From Mycteria americana (taxonomy: Eukaryota > Chordata > Aves > Ciconiiformes > Ciconiidae), in assembly GCF_035582795.1 (NCBI RefSeq), contig NC_134396.1, forward strand, positions 33,585,683-33,649,682: 64,000 nucleotides of DNA, in the 5' to 3' direction. Under the pieces are notes generated by a model. It did not search any database. It saw only the letters and a list, made by a program, of their open reading frames with translations, and had not been told where the DNA came from. Below are positions 1 through 50,100 of the stretch, piece by piece. Each line of letters begins with the position of its first letter. The first letter of the stretch is position 1. The position numbers were made by a program, and so were the translations under genes.

Positions 1-38540
<38,540 letters not shown>

Positions 38541-38601
38541 CTTCCCCGCTTAGCCCGCCCGCAATCCCCAGCCGCGAAGACGCGCCCCGCGCCTCGCTCT
38601 C

Positions 38602-38718
38602 ATTGGCGGGTGGAAAACGGCGGGCAGGTGAGGAGCACGTTCATTGGCTGACAGGGCGGGACTAAGGCGCGGTGAAGCTTTTCATCGGCTTGCAGCATGC
38701 TGCGCTGGTTCCTATTGG
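38602..38718 (-). promoter_or_regulatory. Three CCAAT boxes (NF-Y type) upstream of SMC5
   Basis: ATTGG on the plus strand (CCAAT towards SMC5) occurs at 38602-38606, 38643-38647 and 38714-38718, each as ATTGGC. They lie about 60 to 180 nt upstream of the ATG. Repeated CCAAT boxes at such spacing are typical NF-Y sites in TATA-less promoters (inference). Confidence 0.55.
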
Positions 38719-39473
38719 CTGGAGGGCCGCGGGGTGGTAAGGGCACCCGGGAGGGAGGTTGGGGTGTTGCTTTCGGTTTCAGAGAACGAGGCGGGAGGCG
38801 GTGGGCCGTGCTCGTATTCGTGTTCCCCGGTGCTGAGGCTGCCGTGCGGTCTAACGGGCGTGAGGCGCGGCCTAGGCCCGTCCCGGCCGGCGGGAGGAAT
38901 CAGCGTGCCCTGCGGTGGAGCGGCGCGGGGCGTGAAGGGTCGGGCGCTGCGCGGAGGGAAGGTGCCGGTGCCTGCGCCGAGCCCCCGGAGGCGGCTCCCC
39001 CCAGCGTTCGTCCCTCAGAAGAAGGGCGACCGGCACCGGGGCCCGCCTTTAGCGTGCTTCTCGGAGGCCCCTGCCCGGAGCGGGGTGGGAGGGCTTTGGG
39101 CAGGCCTCGGGGCTGCAGGCCCCGGCCCCCTCGGCTGTCACCGCCCGCAACCGGTAGCGGCCCTTTCCCGGCGGCTGGGCTGCGTAACGCGGCGCGGGTG
39201 AGTGGTGGTAGCGGCTTTCCCACGAGGTGGCAGCACAGCCGAGCAGTGGGTGGGCAGTGCTTCAGAGGTGGGCACCTTCCTTCATGGGGACAGGTTTGGT
39301 TCCGGGCGAGCAAAGTCTTCTTGTTTTCGTATTCCAACACCTGTCTGGGTTTGTTTACATTTGCTTAATTTTTAACAAAATAACAGGAAAAGCACATTTT
39401 ACATATGTTACTTCAGAGATCGGGAAGTAGGTAGGAAGGATAGATGTTCTTTAGAAATGATCCTCCTAGAGGA

Positions 39474-39488
39474 GTGTGTGTGTGTGTG
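39474..39488. repeat. (GT)7 microsatellite
   Basis: Seven GT units followed by GAG. Confidence 0.9.
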
Positions 39489-40380
39489 AGATTTTGGCAT
39501 CTTGACTGCAGGGCAATCGCCAGTGTCACTGAGATTCCTGCAGATGCCTTACCTTTCCCACATGCTTTATTTTTTCTCTCAGACCAAGAGTTCCTGCTGG
39601 AGCACAAGGCCTCATAACTAGCCAAAGCATCTACGAGGGACCAAGAGGCTGAGTAAGACTGCTGAAAGACAGAGATAAGAAACTGCTTATGCTTAAGTGG
39701 AACTATGTAAAGGAATCGATACATAACTAGAGTGATTTGTCCTAGAAAGTTTACAAGGAAAACAATGTTTTTCCAATATGAACTAGATACTTGGCATGTG
39801 GAGGCTTGCAAGGCCACCTGTACCTAAGTAACTGTATCTGTAATACCCTGCAAAGACCGAGACTGCCATGGTAAAGACATCAGAACAGCATGTTTGGGTA
39901 TGGATGTAGCAGAATTGGGACCAATGAGGAAAAAGTAATTTAAGACAGGTTGCTTCTTTGAGGGGAATTTAGGTAGATAAAGGGAGGTACAAGGGCAGTG
40001 AAAAGGTTGTTCCAGATACAGGGAAAAAATGGGGGAAGAAAGATTAAGAGCCGTTAAAAAATGAAGGGGACTTCTGTTCCAACAGTATGAGTGCAGATGC
40101 CCACAGATAGTAATGAAGCTGACCTGCATGTCCAAGCCCACCAGGACATCAGACAGCCACTTGGGATAACCCACTGGACTCTCCACCATGTCCATGTCCA
40201 GAAGGCTTGGTGTAGAAGAATAAAGAAGCATAGAAATGCACCTTAGTACTATGTGGTATGGAGGAGAAAGGGTGATAATAGTGAAAGTATGTCATTCTTA
40301 AGATTTGTGATAATAGTTTTGACTAGCTGTGTAATAGAGTGCGAAATTGTATCACTGTAAATTAGTAACACTGGTGTGTC

Positions 40381-40430
40381 TATTAGTTAATTAGAATATT
40401 AGTTGATTTATTAGTCTATTTATTAGTTAA
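40381..40430. repeat. TTAGT-rich imperfect repeat
   Basis: TATTAGTTAATTAG-type units repeat four to five times with changes. Confidence 0.6.
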
Positions 40431-43222
40431 TGTTTTACTTAATAAAAATTGTAGTCTCCTAAATCAGTTATGTCTTAAGCTTGCAGACCAAAAGGGTAGA
40501 GCTGGAGTCATTAAGTAACAGTGACTTTCAGCCAAAAGAGAAGGAGGTGGTAGATTAAGGAACCATTTCAACATATTCCCACTAGAGACTGCTGAAGAGA
40601 TCTGTTTTTTTCCCAGAATTTGTCAGGGAGCATTTTCCAGGATCTGGTAAGTATGGATGCAGGTAAGAGCTGGAAAAAGGAGACGGCAAAGGCCACAAAG
40701 TAGGCAGTGCTTGGACCAAGAGGCGTTCTTGAAAGAAGAGAGGGAGGATGTAAAAGCTAATACAGAACATAAGGGCAGCAAGATGTAACACAGTACTTAG
40801 CAGTGAGCATAGGAGCATAGCAGAATATGCAGTTGGCTAAAAGAGACCAAAATGCTGATGTTCATAAAAACCATATACAGGTGGAAAAAAAGAAAGGTGC
40901 AGGAGGTAGACAGGAAAACAACAGAGGGAGGATGGGAAGAAAACAGCAAGAAGATGAATATAGATCAAAGTAATGTAAAGGAGTATTGAAAGTTTATTCA
41001 TTCATACTTAAGCAACTAAGAAACTTGAAATCACAAATTGAAATGTTTTTCCAAAGGAAACATTAAAATTAAGTAAATTTGACATCTGACACCTAGTGTT
41101 TTGTTTGAGGTAGGACAAGACTGATGTTGTCTCTTTTTCAAAATGTGAGGGGTAGAACCTTTTGACTCAGTGTGTCATGTTGGAGGAAAAGCGTGCTCTC
41201 TTTAGCCTTTTACCTTACACAGTGGTCCTTTTGGGGCAGTGGGTCTCTTGAGTGTGGGCAGTCACACTTGTGAGCTGTGTTCAGATCCAGGTAGATAAAA
41301 TGCCAGGTCTTTTAGTGTTCAGCTTGAGCTGTTTTAGTGAAGCTTCATGACTGTAAAGTTGGATTTATATTAGGTTTATTTTGGTGTGACACAATCACCA
41401 GCCAGAATACAGTTTCATTTACATTACATTAGTGTAAAGCTAGAATTACAATGATATTTTATGTTGTTATTCTGGTTTTCCATTGGTCTTACTGAGATCT
41501 GAATTTGGCCTTCTTTTTGGAAATTAATAAGGATAATGACAAAATGTCAACTAATGGAAAATATTTAAAGAATAAAAAGAGTATTAAACAAGAGAGCAGT
41601 AAAAGGACTTTTCCTCTGATCTCAGGACAAGTTCAGTTCCACTCCAGCACAAAGCTACATTTAGAGCAATCAAATACAAGCCTGTTAGTGTTTGGGGTGT
41701 TATAGCTGCTTTTGAAGGTTTCTTTTTCATTTCCCTTTTAGGGACTGTGCCACAACTGGGATCAAAGCAATTGTAGGTTCTCCAGTAGCTTTTGAAGAAA
41801 TTTTCGGACAGTAAACAGGCCTAGTATAGCAAGAACTGTTCTTTGCCCTGCTGTGGTCCCTGTACAGCTACTGCAGCAGTGAGAAAGGAACAAATAGTAA
41901 ATAAAAATGGATCCAGGGCCAAAATCAGTTGCATGGGGAGTTTCCTATTTGGACAGAGCTGATGGAATGTTTTTTACCTCACCGTAAAACTGAAGTTTGC
42001 CAGTGGAGAAATGTTAATGCACCTTCCCTAGTTTTCAGATGTTTTGCTGCCATTCTTTCACTGGTCTGTGAATTTCCTATTCTGTAAACTGATATTCAAC
42101 AGGCACTAAAGTAATTTAAATCCACCTTTCAAATTCCCCCTCTGTTCTTTAATTCCTGCAGCAGGAATGGGTGGAAAGGTGCTGTTGTTCCCAACTGAAG
42201 GAAGAACTTAGGCTTTTTTTTTGTGGTCAGGACAGTGCTTCACACCCTGTGGATAAATACTACCCCCAGTGATACTGACAAAATCATCGTACCAGTGAGG
42301 TCCCTAGAGAATGCTCAGTGGAGAGCAGAATAGAGTACTTTGCTTATGTTCTTATTCATATCAGCCTAAATCTGGTCACTCTGATGGAGGGAAGCAGAGT
42401 TGCATAAACTGTTAGAGATAGGAATCTAGTAGTTATACTTTGTTCTTCACTTCATTTACAGAAAAGCCACATCAGAAGTACAGAGAACCACCAAGCCTGA
42501 TGATTTTAACCACTTCATTTTCACTTGTTTCCTGCTTAGATAATTTGATCTGAATGTTGATACCAAAGCATAAGCTTTACAGAACAGCTGTAAACTATAC
42601 TGACTCTTAGGAAACAATCCATTGTTTCTGGTTGCTTTCATTTTCAGAATAATAGCAAGAACGATGCGTTCGTAACCAGCTGCCAACATGGACTGTAGGT
42701 AGCCAGGACAAGCACTTAAGATGTCAATTCCTTTTGGCTCTTCCTCTGTCTCCAGGAAATAATAAACTGCTTCAGTCTGTGTGGTCAAATAAACATGTTA
42801 GTACTGAATGTATTTAACTGAACAATCTCTTCAATTGTTTGTGTCACCAAAATGAAAACTTACTGAAGATGCAAGGGGCCAGATTGTCCCAGGTGCTGTT
42901 GATCCTTATAGGCCATTAGGAAAAATGTATACTTTGTCCTGAAAGGAGCAAAGGTTATTGCCACTTTTCAGGGCTCACATCAGGCAGCAACAGCTTGAAT
43001 GTGGTGGCTGTAAGAATAATTTCTATGGCTCAATACAGGAACTTCCTGCAGCAGATCAGATTGCTTTCTGTCAGCTGTCTTAGGTGATGTGACCCACACA
43101 TTTCATTCTCTTTGTATTCAAAATATTGAATTCAGGCTGTTATATTAGGTTCAGTGGTTTCTTGTTACACCAATAACTATAAAGTCTAGAGCAGAGCAAT
43201 AAGATGATTTTCAAAGTTACAT

Positions 43223-44107
43223 TTTATTAGGAAGTTATAATAATTTCAAAACAAAACCTTACACACAAACACATAAAATCTTAAAAATTAACAAGTTGTG
43301 TGAATTCAGATTCCTGTTAATATAAATGCAAGGCATCTGTGGTTGGGTAAAGTGTAAGTACATTCTCTGTGAGTGTACAAACAGATTTATTAAAAAAAAA
43401 AAAAAAGACTTGTATGCCAGAAAACATGGCTTCAAAGGGTTTCATTTCATATAGTTCAAAATGTCAGCAGCTTACACTGAATTATACTGGAACACTAAAA
43501 GTGAGTTTGTTATTAGCAAGGACGGCAAATATATTTGTTACAGTAAGAGAATACAAAACCACAAAAAATTGTCAGCAGAGTGTTAAGAGTTTCCCAGAGA
43601 GATTTGTCATAATGAATAATTGCACTTAACCTGCAGGCTATTACTAGTAGCTAATACTATTTTCTTTATTATTTCAAAATATTTATAATTTCCTTAACAA
43701 AAATCCATTCTGTACCCGACACAAAACATTCACTGAATGCAGATTTAAGATAACACAATATTGAACCTTTACTTTCCTCTTTTTATCTATATACCAGAAA
43801 GGTTAAAAAAAAAACCAAACCAAACATTAAGATGAATGATCTGTGCAAAATGGGAAGCCTTTATATAATAATTGATACCTCATGCAAAAGAGAAAAAATA
43901 CAAAATAACCCCAAACAGTCTAAGAAACCCTGAGTCAATAATTTCATTGCAAAGGTGAGGAACATGAGTGCTCTGAGTTCTTCCTATACATCGGTGCATA
44001 TTCAAAACAGTCCAGTATTTACTTAAAATGTATTTTAAAATAGGCAGTTTGTGCAGTTTCTCACATCCAAATCTTCTATGCACTTCATTCCTTTCAGCAG
44101 ACTGTAT
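43223..44107 (-). other. MAMDC2: Probable MAMDC2 3' UTR with candidate poly(A) signals
   Basis: AT-rich sequence downstream of the MAMDC2 stop. On the minus strand AATAAA occurs at 43665-43670, 43386-43391 and 43223-43228. Which one is used cannot be told from sequence, and the left limit is set at the farthest of the three. Confidence 0.4.
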
Positions 44108-44169
44108 TTAATACTCAATTTCATTTAAGCTGTCAGGATAGCCTGATGAGAACTGAATTTCTTCCACTT
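44108..44169 (-). CDS. MAMDC2: MAMDC2 last coding exon (C-terminal tail and stop)
   Basis: Encodes EVEEIQFSSGYPDSLNEIEY followed by TAA at 44110-44108. The SSGY...LNEIEY ending matches the human C-terminus, while the first residues differ. The acceptor is GTATTCTAG. It is too short to stand out as an ORF; the frame and the ending identify it. Confidence 0.92.
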
Positions 44170-47100
44170 CTAGAATACAAAGAACGGGGAAATACTGTAA
44201 TTATTTGTCTTTTTATCATGCATAAGACAGAATGTAATTACCATGCTGGATTTAACTGGGACTGCCATATGGTTTTTAAAAAGTGTTACAGCATCTTTAC
44301 TAGTCCAGATTCTGGGAATGGTCTCACATCTTACTAGAAAACAAAAATTCTGCCCTAACCCAGCAGCATGATACTAAATTCAGATCCATTCAGTGGGGAT
44401 TCACAGGAAGAATTATCACCTGTCTAATTACAGAAAGCACTGTGAGTTGCCAGGTGTCTCCTAAGAGAAACAAGGTATGTTTAAACTTACCTAAACAGGG
44501 TCCTGCCTGGAACAGAATATCATCAATAGCAGTGTCACTTCTGATTGACACACCACGGATCGCCTCAAAAATAATCTGTAAAGGTAAGACACAGCTTTTC
44601 GTGAAACCCACAGGAAGGACTAAAAAAAAGAATGCCCATGCAGTCTATTCAAGGATCTAGTGTGTCCTGAGAGCCTGGTTCTTGGAAAGGAACTTCTGTT
44701 CTCTATCAGTGGGCTGATTGCCCTGGTCAGACTATTTGGGTGTGTGCTATGCTGAAGGAAGAAAATTTGTTCTCACAATTTGTAAAGAAATTGCTGTTTG
44801 TTATAGACCATTGATAGATTTTCTCTAGTGATGTGGCATTTCTGTCTTGCTTTTCAGCCCAAATGTGTTGCTGTGTGTTGCCCATATGCAAGCAAGACCT
44901 GAGGAGGAAAAAAGGCATTAAAATATTATGTTGTGGTCTTACTGATGAAGCTAAACTTGCTTTTCAGTAAAAGGTGTCCCGTCCTGTCCCCCCCCAAGTA
45001 ATTTCCAGGCTCTTAAGGCAAAGTGATTAAAAAAACCCACACAACATCTTTGGTCTTTGTCTCTGGCAATACTGAAATGATGACCCTGTTGAAAATAAAG
45101 GCAGAGCTCTGGCTTTGCATCATCCCTTGCCTTTGGTGCCACCTCAGAAAGACCATCCTGCAAGAAGCAGCCATTTTATCACAGCTTAGTGGTTATGTCA
45201 AAACTAGACAGGGCTTTAGACAGCTGAAGGAAAAGAAATTGCACAAGTGATCTAAATAAAAACTACCACTACTGACAAGAAATGATGGGAAAACAGCACT
45301 TAAATACTTTAAAAAAATAGTTTTGAATTAATGAACTATTTCCATACTTGCAACCTATTAATGTCTTTAATAATTCCCTACCTACCTTCATTTGTAAGAA
45401 ATTACACATTAGTTGAACTTGTTCAGGTGCCCCTTCAATGCTATCTACATCTTAACATTTTAATTTTTTTTAATACAACCCAAAACGGATTCTAGCACAT
45501 AGTTCAGTTCAGTATTGCATTTTGACTGCTTTTTGTTTGCTTTTTCTTACCTGGTAGTTTCTATCACTTTCATATTCTATCAGTCCCCTTAGCCATGAGA
45601 TGCTTTGTTCCCCTGTCCTCCTCCACAAAGGAATGTCTTCGTCATCACCTTCCTTTTTTAGATAAACACTTAATAATCCAGTCCCAGCTCCATACATGTG
45701 ATAGAAAAATGTCAAGCACTGTTTTCCAGAGCTTCCTCTTAGAGATCTTGAAACTAGGTATGCTCTCTGTCCATAGACCATGTTGGATGCCTCTATATAC
45801 ATGTAGTATCCTTAAAAAGATACACAAGCAAATATTAGCGAAGTAGAATACATTCTCTCAGCATGTTCATTATAATTAAAAACTATGATTGAAACTATTT
45901 TGATAAAGACTTTCATGCCATAGACTGTAATATCTGTGAACTGTAATATTTGTGATGCTGTAATAATTGTATAGTGTAATAATGGTAATGTTTGTGAATG
46001 CTAATATAAGAACACTTAAAAACTTGTTTATATCTGATGAAATACATAGCAACAGAAAGGAATATGAAGTAAGAAAAAATCATAGCTGTTCTTAAACCAG
46101 GAGTGCACTATGACAGTGGTCGATTAATTGGCATTCAGAGACAGCTGCATGTACATCTGAGGGTACAGTTTAGGCAGTGGTTGGAGCTGATGCTATTAAC
46201 AAAGCAAATGAATTGAAATACCTCTTAAATCACATATGACATCAATAATATTTTTCTTTCTGTGATCAGGATGTGAAGACAAGTGAGGAAAACTAGACTC
46301 TCTAGAATCCATGAATGAATGAAAGATTATAATGAACTCTGATCTGTGGAAAAATTAGTCATTAGTTGGTGGCAGGCAAATTACTCCCCCCCACCCGCCC
46401 CCAATCCATCATTCAGTTATTTGCAAGTGGAGCAAACTGAGGTGTGTCGGAAGACTGAGGAGCATCCCCACGTCCTGTCTGCTGCATATGGCAGCTGTTC
46501 TGTGTCTTGAGATGCACACTCTGCCAGCAGGCAGTGAACTCGCATTTTGCAGCAGGTCTTCATGCAGTCCCACTGCTCCCTTTTTGTGGTGGTGGAGAAA
46601 ACAAGCTGCCTTCTGCCATGACAAGTCCTGGTGGTGAGATTGCCCTTAGGGGGAGAGGGGATTCCTAAGGATCAATGAGGCAAGAGAAAAGCTGAGAGCA
46701 GGGCAAGAGCAGCTGGTGGATGCTTGGGGTGTCTCTCACGGTACTCCGAGTCCTATTATCTACACAAACCCATGCTGAAGACATCCCCTCTAACCCAGGT
46801 TGTAGTTTGGTGGTGAGCAGCAGTAGAGAGAAAGGGTGAAAAGGAAGATTATCTACAGCTGTAGGTCTGTAAAGAAAAGATAATTTCGTACAGTGTGTTG
46901 GAGAATCTCCAAGGCTATTTATACCAAACCTAGTGCAAGCCATTGCGAGGATTTTGATGCTTACAAGTTCCTTGAGTAAAAAATCAAAATGTACAGCTCA
47001 TACTACAGTATAAGAAACTAACTTGCCTTTAGTTCTAAGGCCTGAAACGTATTATAAACCTGTTGGAAAGATTAGATCAGCTCTTGGTTTTGTGAATTCA

Positions 47101-50100
47101 AATCCATGTATTTCTGAGCACATCTTGCTGCGAAAAGATGCGTGAAATAAGGAATAAACGTTGTCACAGGCCAGGCTTAAAAGATTCTCTTGCTTCACCA
47201 GTTCTAAAGTTGAGCTATCAGCCTCAGATCTCAGAATACTTAGTGATCTACATAAACTGAAAATAGGTCTAAAGTCAGTTTCTGCCTTAGAAATCGAGAA
47301 AATTGTGCTAACAGCCCATTCCTTTTCTTGAGCAAAAATCTCTTAAGCATTGCTCCTACTATAAGGAGAGGGTTATTGTCCTTGGAAACACAAGAGCTGG
47401 GATATAGAGTATTTGAAAGAGGAAGAATAAAATACATTAGCTAGGGAATAACGAGGAAAAAAAAAGCATCAAACAAACCTGAATGTTGAATCCTTTTATG
47501 GAACCGAGTTTGGTTACCTACCAAAACAACCAGCAACTTTAATGTGATGTAGTCCTTTTGGATTATATTTTGTTGAAAAAGAAGGGTCTGCCAGACAATA
47601 CAGAGATGGCCTACAGATGCATCTCCAAGAGTCGCACCCACATTTCAAAATAAAAATTCTCCAATGAACTTTAAAAACTGTTAGGACAAATTCTCACTTA
47701 TTTTAAAGTTGGTGATCACATGTCTAGTTGATGCAGAAGAACTGGACAGCACGGGTAACAAAGACAGACAGTATGTCATCTAATTCACTCTAATGTCATC
47801 TAATTTTTAAATGGAAAAGGGACAAGAATTTCCATATTCCTTTTTGAAAGTCATTCCACAGTAAAAAGGTATCATTATTGGGAAAATGTTCTTGATTTGT
47901 AGATAGCCTACGTTTTCCACTTAGATAACTTAGCCAATAGATCTGGTCAGAATATGGTCAGATTTGTAAGTAATGTTTCTCATTTTTATTTCATAACACA
48001 TAAGAGAAGTTTTAAGCTTTAAAACTTACTTATCTCTGAAGGCTATTCATATTTCTACCCAGAATCAGTACTGGTTAGAATTAACAATAGAAGCACATAA
48101 TTTCTTGGTGATCTGAAATTTCAAGCCAAAGAGAAACATTCCCATCCACATTCTCAATTCCACATATAGGATTTTGGCCATACAGTCCTACACACCATAA
48201 ATTTACATCTCTCTAGTCAATTTCCATACCTTGCTCAGGATGCAGCTATTACAGAAATTTTACCAGGAGACAGGGAGATTTTGCTGAGCGTGCACAAAGG
48301 CATAGTTTTAGATAAAGAAATCAGAAACAAGACAAAACATTTGTTATTTTATTAACTAGAAGAATTTATTATTTTGTTAACTAGAAACAAAACAGTTTTC
48401 CAGAGTAACTTGAATTAAGCTTGCATAGAGCAAGACTTCATATGCACAGCTGAAATAACTATGCTTGCTAATGCTTAACATGGTTTACACTCAATCACAG
48501 TTGACAGAATAATAATAGCTTTTGCTGAGCCCCTTGAGCAGGCCAACTGCTTTTGTAATCCAGCTAAAATTTTTAACAGACTTGGATAGATGGCTGCTGT
48601 GAATAAGCCAGCTTGTCTGCAACTGACTTTTTAACTTGTTGAATGAATGCTAACCACTGTGAAGGAGGGCAAATCCAAAAGCCCCCAAAACCCTTTTTAA
48701 GCCTATGTAGGCATTTGAAGTTCACAAGCCTTAGGGCAGTTTCATCCATTACACTGAAGTCAGTAGAGTTGTTACTAAGGTCCTCTTCTGCAGGAACACG
48801 AGCACCCAACGCAGTGACACAATTCATCATTTCCAAAAGTCACCAGGTACTGCCCCCGGTGTGGGGGCAATTCCGATGCAGTTTTCTGTGTGCTCACTCA
48901 CGCTAATGGGGGCCTCACTTGCCTAAATACTTTAAATAACGTAAGTGAGGTTATGGAGCAGATTTTCAAGACAAAGGGTCTTGTGGGACCTTACTTTTAT
49001 TATCCATGTTTTCTTCTAAGTTTGAACAGGAAGGTGTTGATGCATAAGAGCCCCCAACTACTTGTTTGCCTTTCAGTTTCAGGGAATATTCACATAAGCT
49101 AGGGGTTTGGAAGAAGGCTTTTCTGCAGGGTCTGGAGAGTCATCTTGTCCTTTTTTCTCCCAAAGGAAAGGGCTGCTTTAGGACATGAAGACTGAATTAC
49201 CCACTTGGTCTGCAGATAATTCAGATTAAATACCACATTCTGAAAACTATCCGTGGGTCCCTAAGAAATGTGTTTACTTCATTTGATTAGTAACTGTTCT
49301 GAACAGAACAGTAAAAACTTTCTCTGTGTTCTAGGTTATCATTTCGAAGTATTTTTGATTAACTATCAGTCTCTGTTCTGAAAGTTCAATGTGGAGCTTA
49401 ACTCACCTACCCCAGTAGTGTGGTCCCCTTTTGGTCCAGTGTAAGAAGTGGGAGTTGGACCCCTCCTCCTGTGCCAACTCCCACGACCTCTCTTCTTCTG
49501 GATAAACATACACTCATCTTTTTCAAAAGTACACTCTCCAGGATTGGGCAGCAATAGATCTATAAGGAGAGGACATTGTTTAAAACTGCAAATACATTAG
49601 AGAGATATATGGAGAAATTACACAAGCAATCTATTGCATTCACTCACCTGCTGAAATCACTTCTATCTACCTAGCAATACTTACAGTCGTCAGGAGCTTA
49701 TAAAAGCTAGCTTCAAACTGATGTACGACATTTAGTTCCATTTTCTTCACAGCTTTGGGGAAATCTGTGCCCTAGTCTTTCTTTAGAACGTCTCGTACAG
49801 TTTATTGTCTCATCATAGCTCTTACTCTGCAAGGGGCTCTACCAGTGTAATTTTCTTCACTACTGTGGCACCCCAAGCAGTTTAATGAGCTCCAGCATGT
49901 ATAACATGCATGTTAAATGAGTCTTGTCAAAGACTGGAGTTTCTGTGATCTGAAATCAAACGCCACATTTAGCTCTCATGTTCCCCTGGCACCAGATTCG
50001 AATACTGCATACAACAGACCACAGAGCTGCAATTACTAGAGTATTTTCATTATTTCAATTCTACTAGATGGTGCAGAAGAGAGAAAGTTGACAATTCAGG

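Larger units (their letters stand above)
39261..43222. other. Intergenic region between SMC5 and MAMDC2, no gene seen
   Basis: About 4 kb with no frame or splice pattern I can tie to a gene. It holds a (GT)7 run, a TTAGT-rich repeat at 40381-40430, and purine-rich plus-strand stretches at about 40000-40060 and 40660-40960. Functional content, if any, would be regulatory or noncoding. Confidence 0.5.

Noticed and set aside
38644..39368. Two long overlapping plus-strand frames (185 and 223 codons) and a minus frame of 146 codons in the CpG island
   Set aside because: Long frames are expected in GC-rich sequence because stops are rare. The products are low-complexity Gly/Arg/Pro/Ala-rich and match no family I know, and several frames are open at once.
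42456..42788. 110-codon minus frame between MAMDC2 and SMC5 considered as a MAMDC2 exon
   Set aside because: The true C-terminal exon is found at 44108-44169 with the conserved NEIEY ending and stop. The frame has no MAM features.
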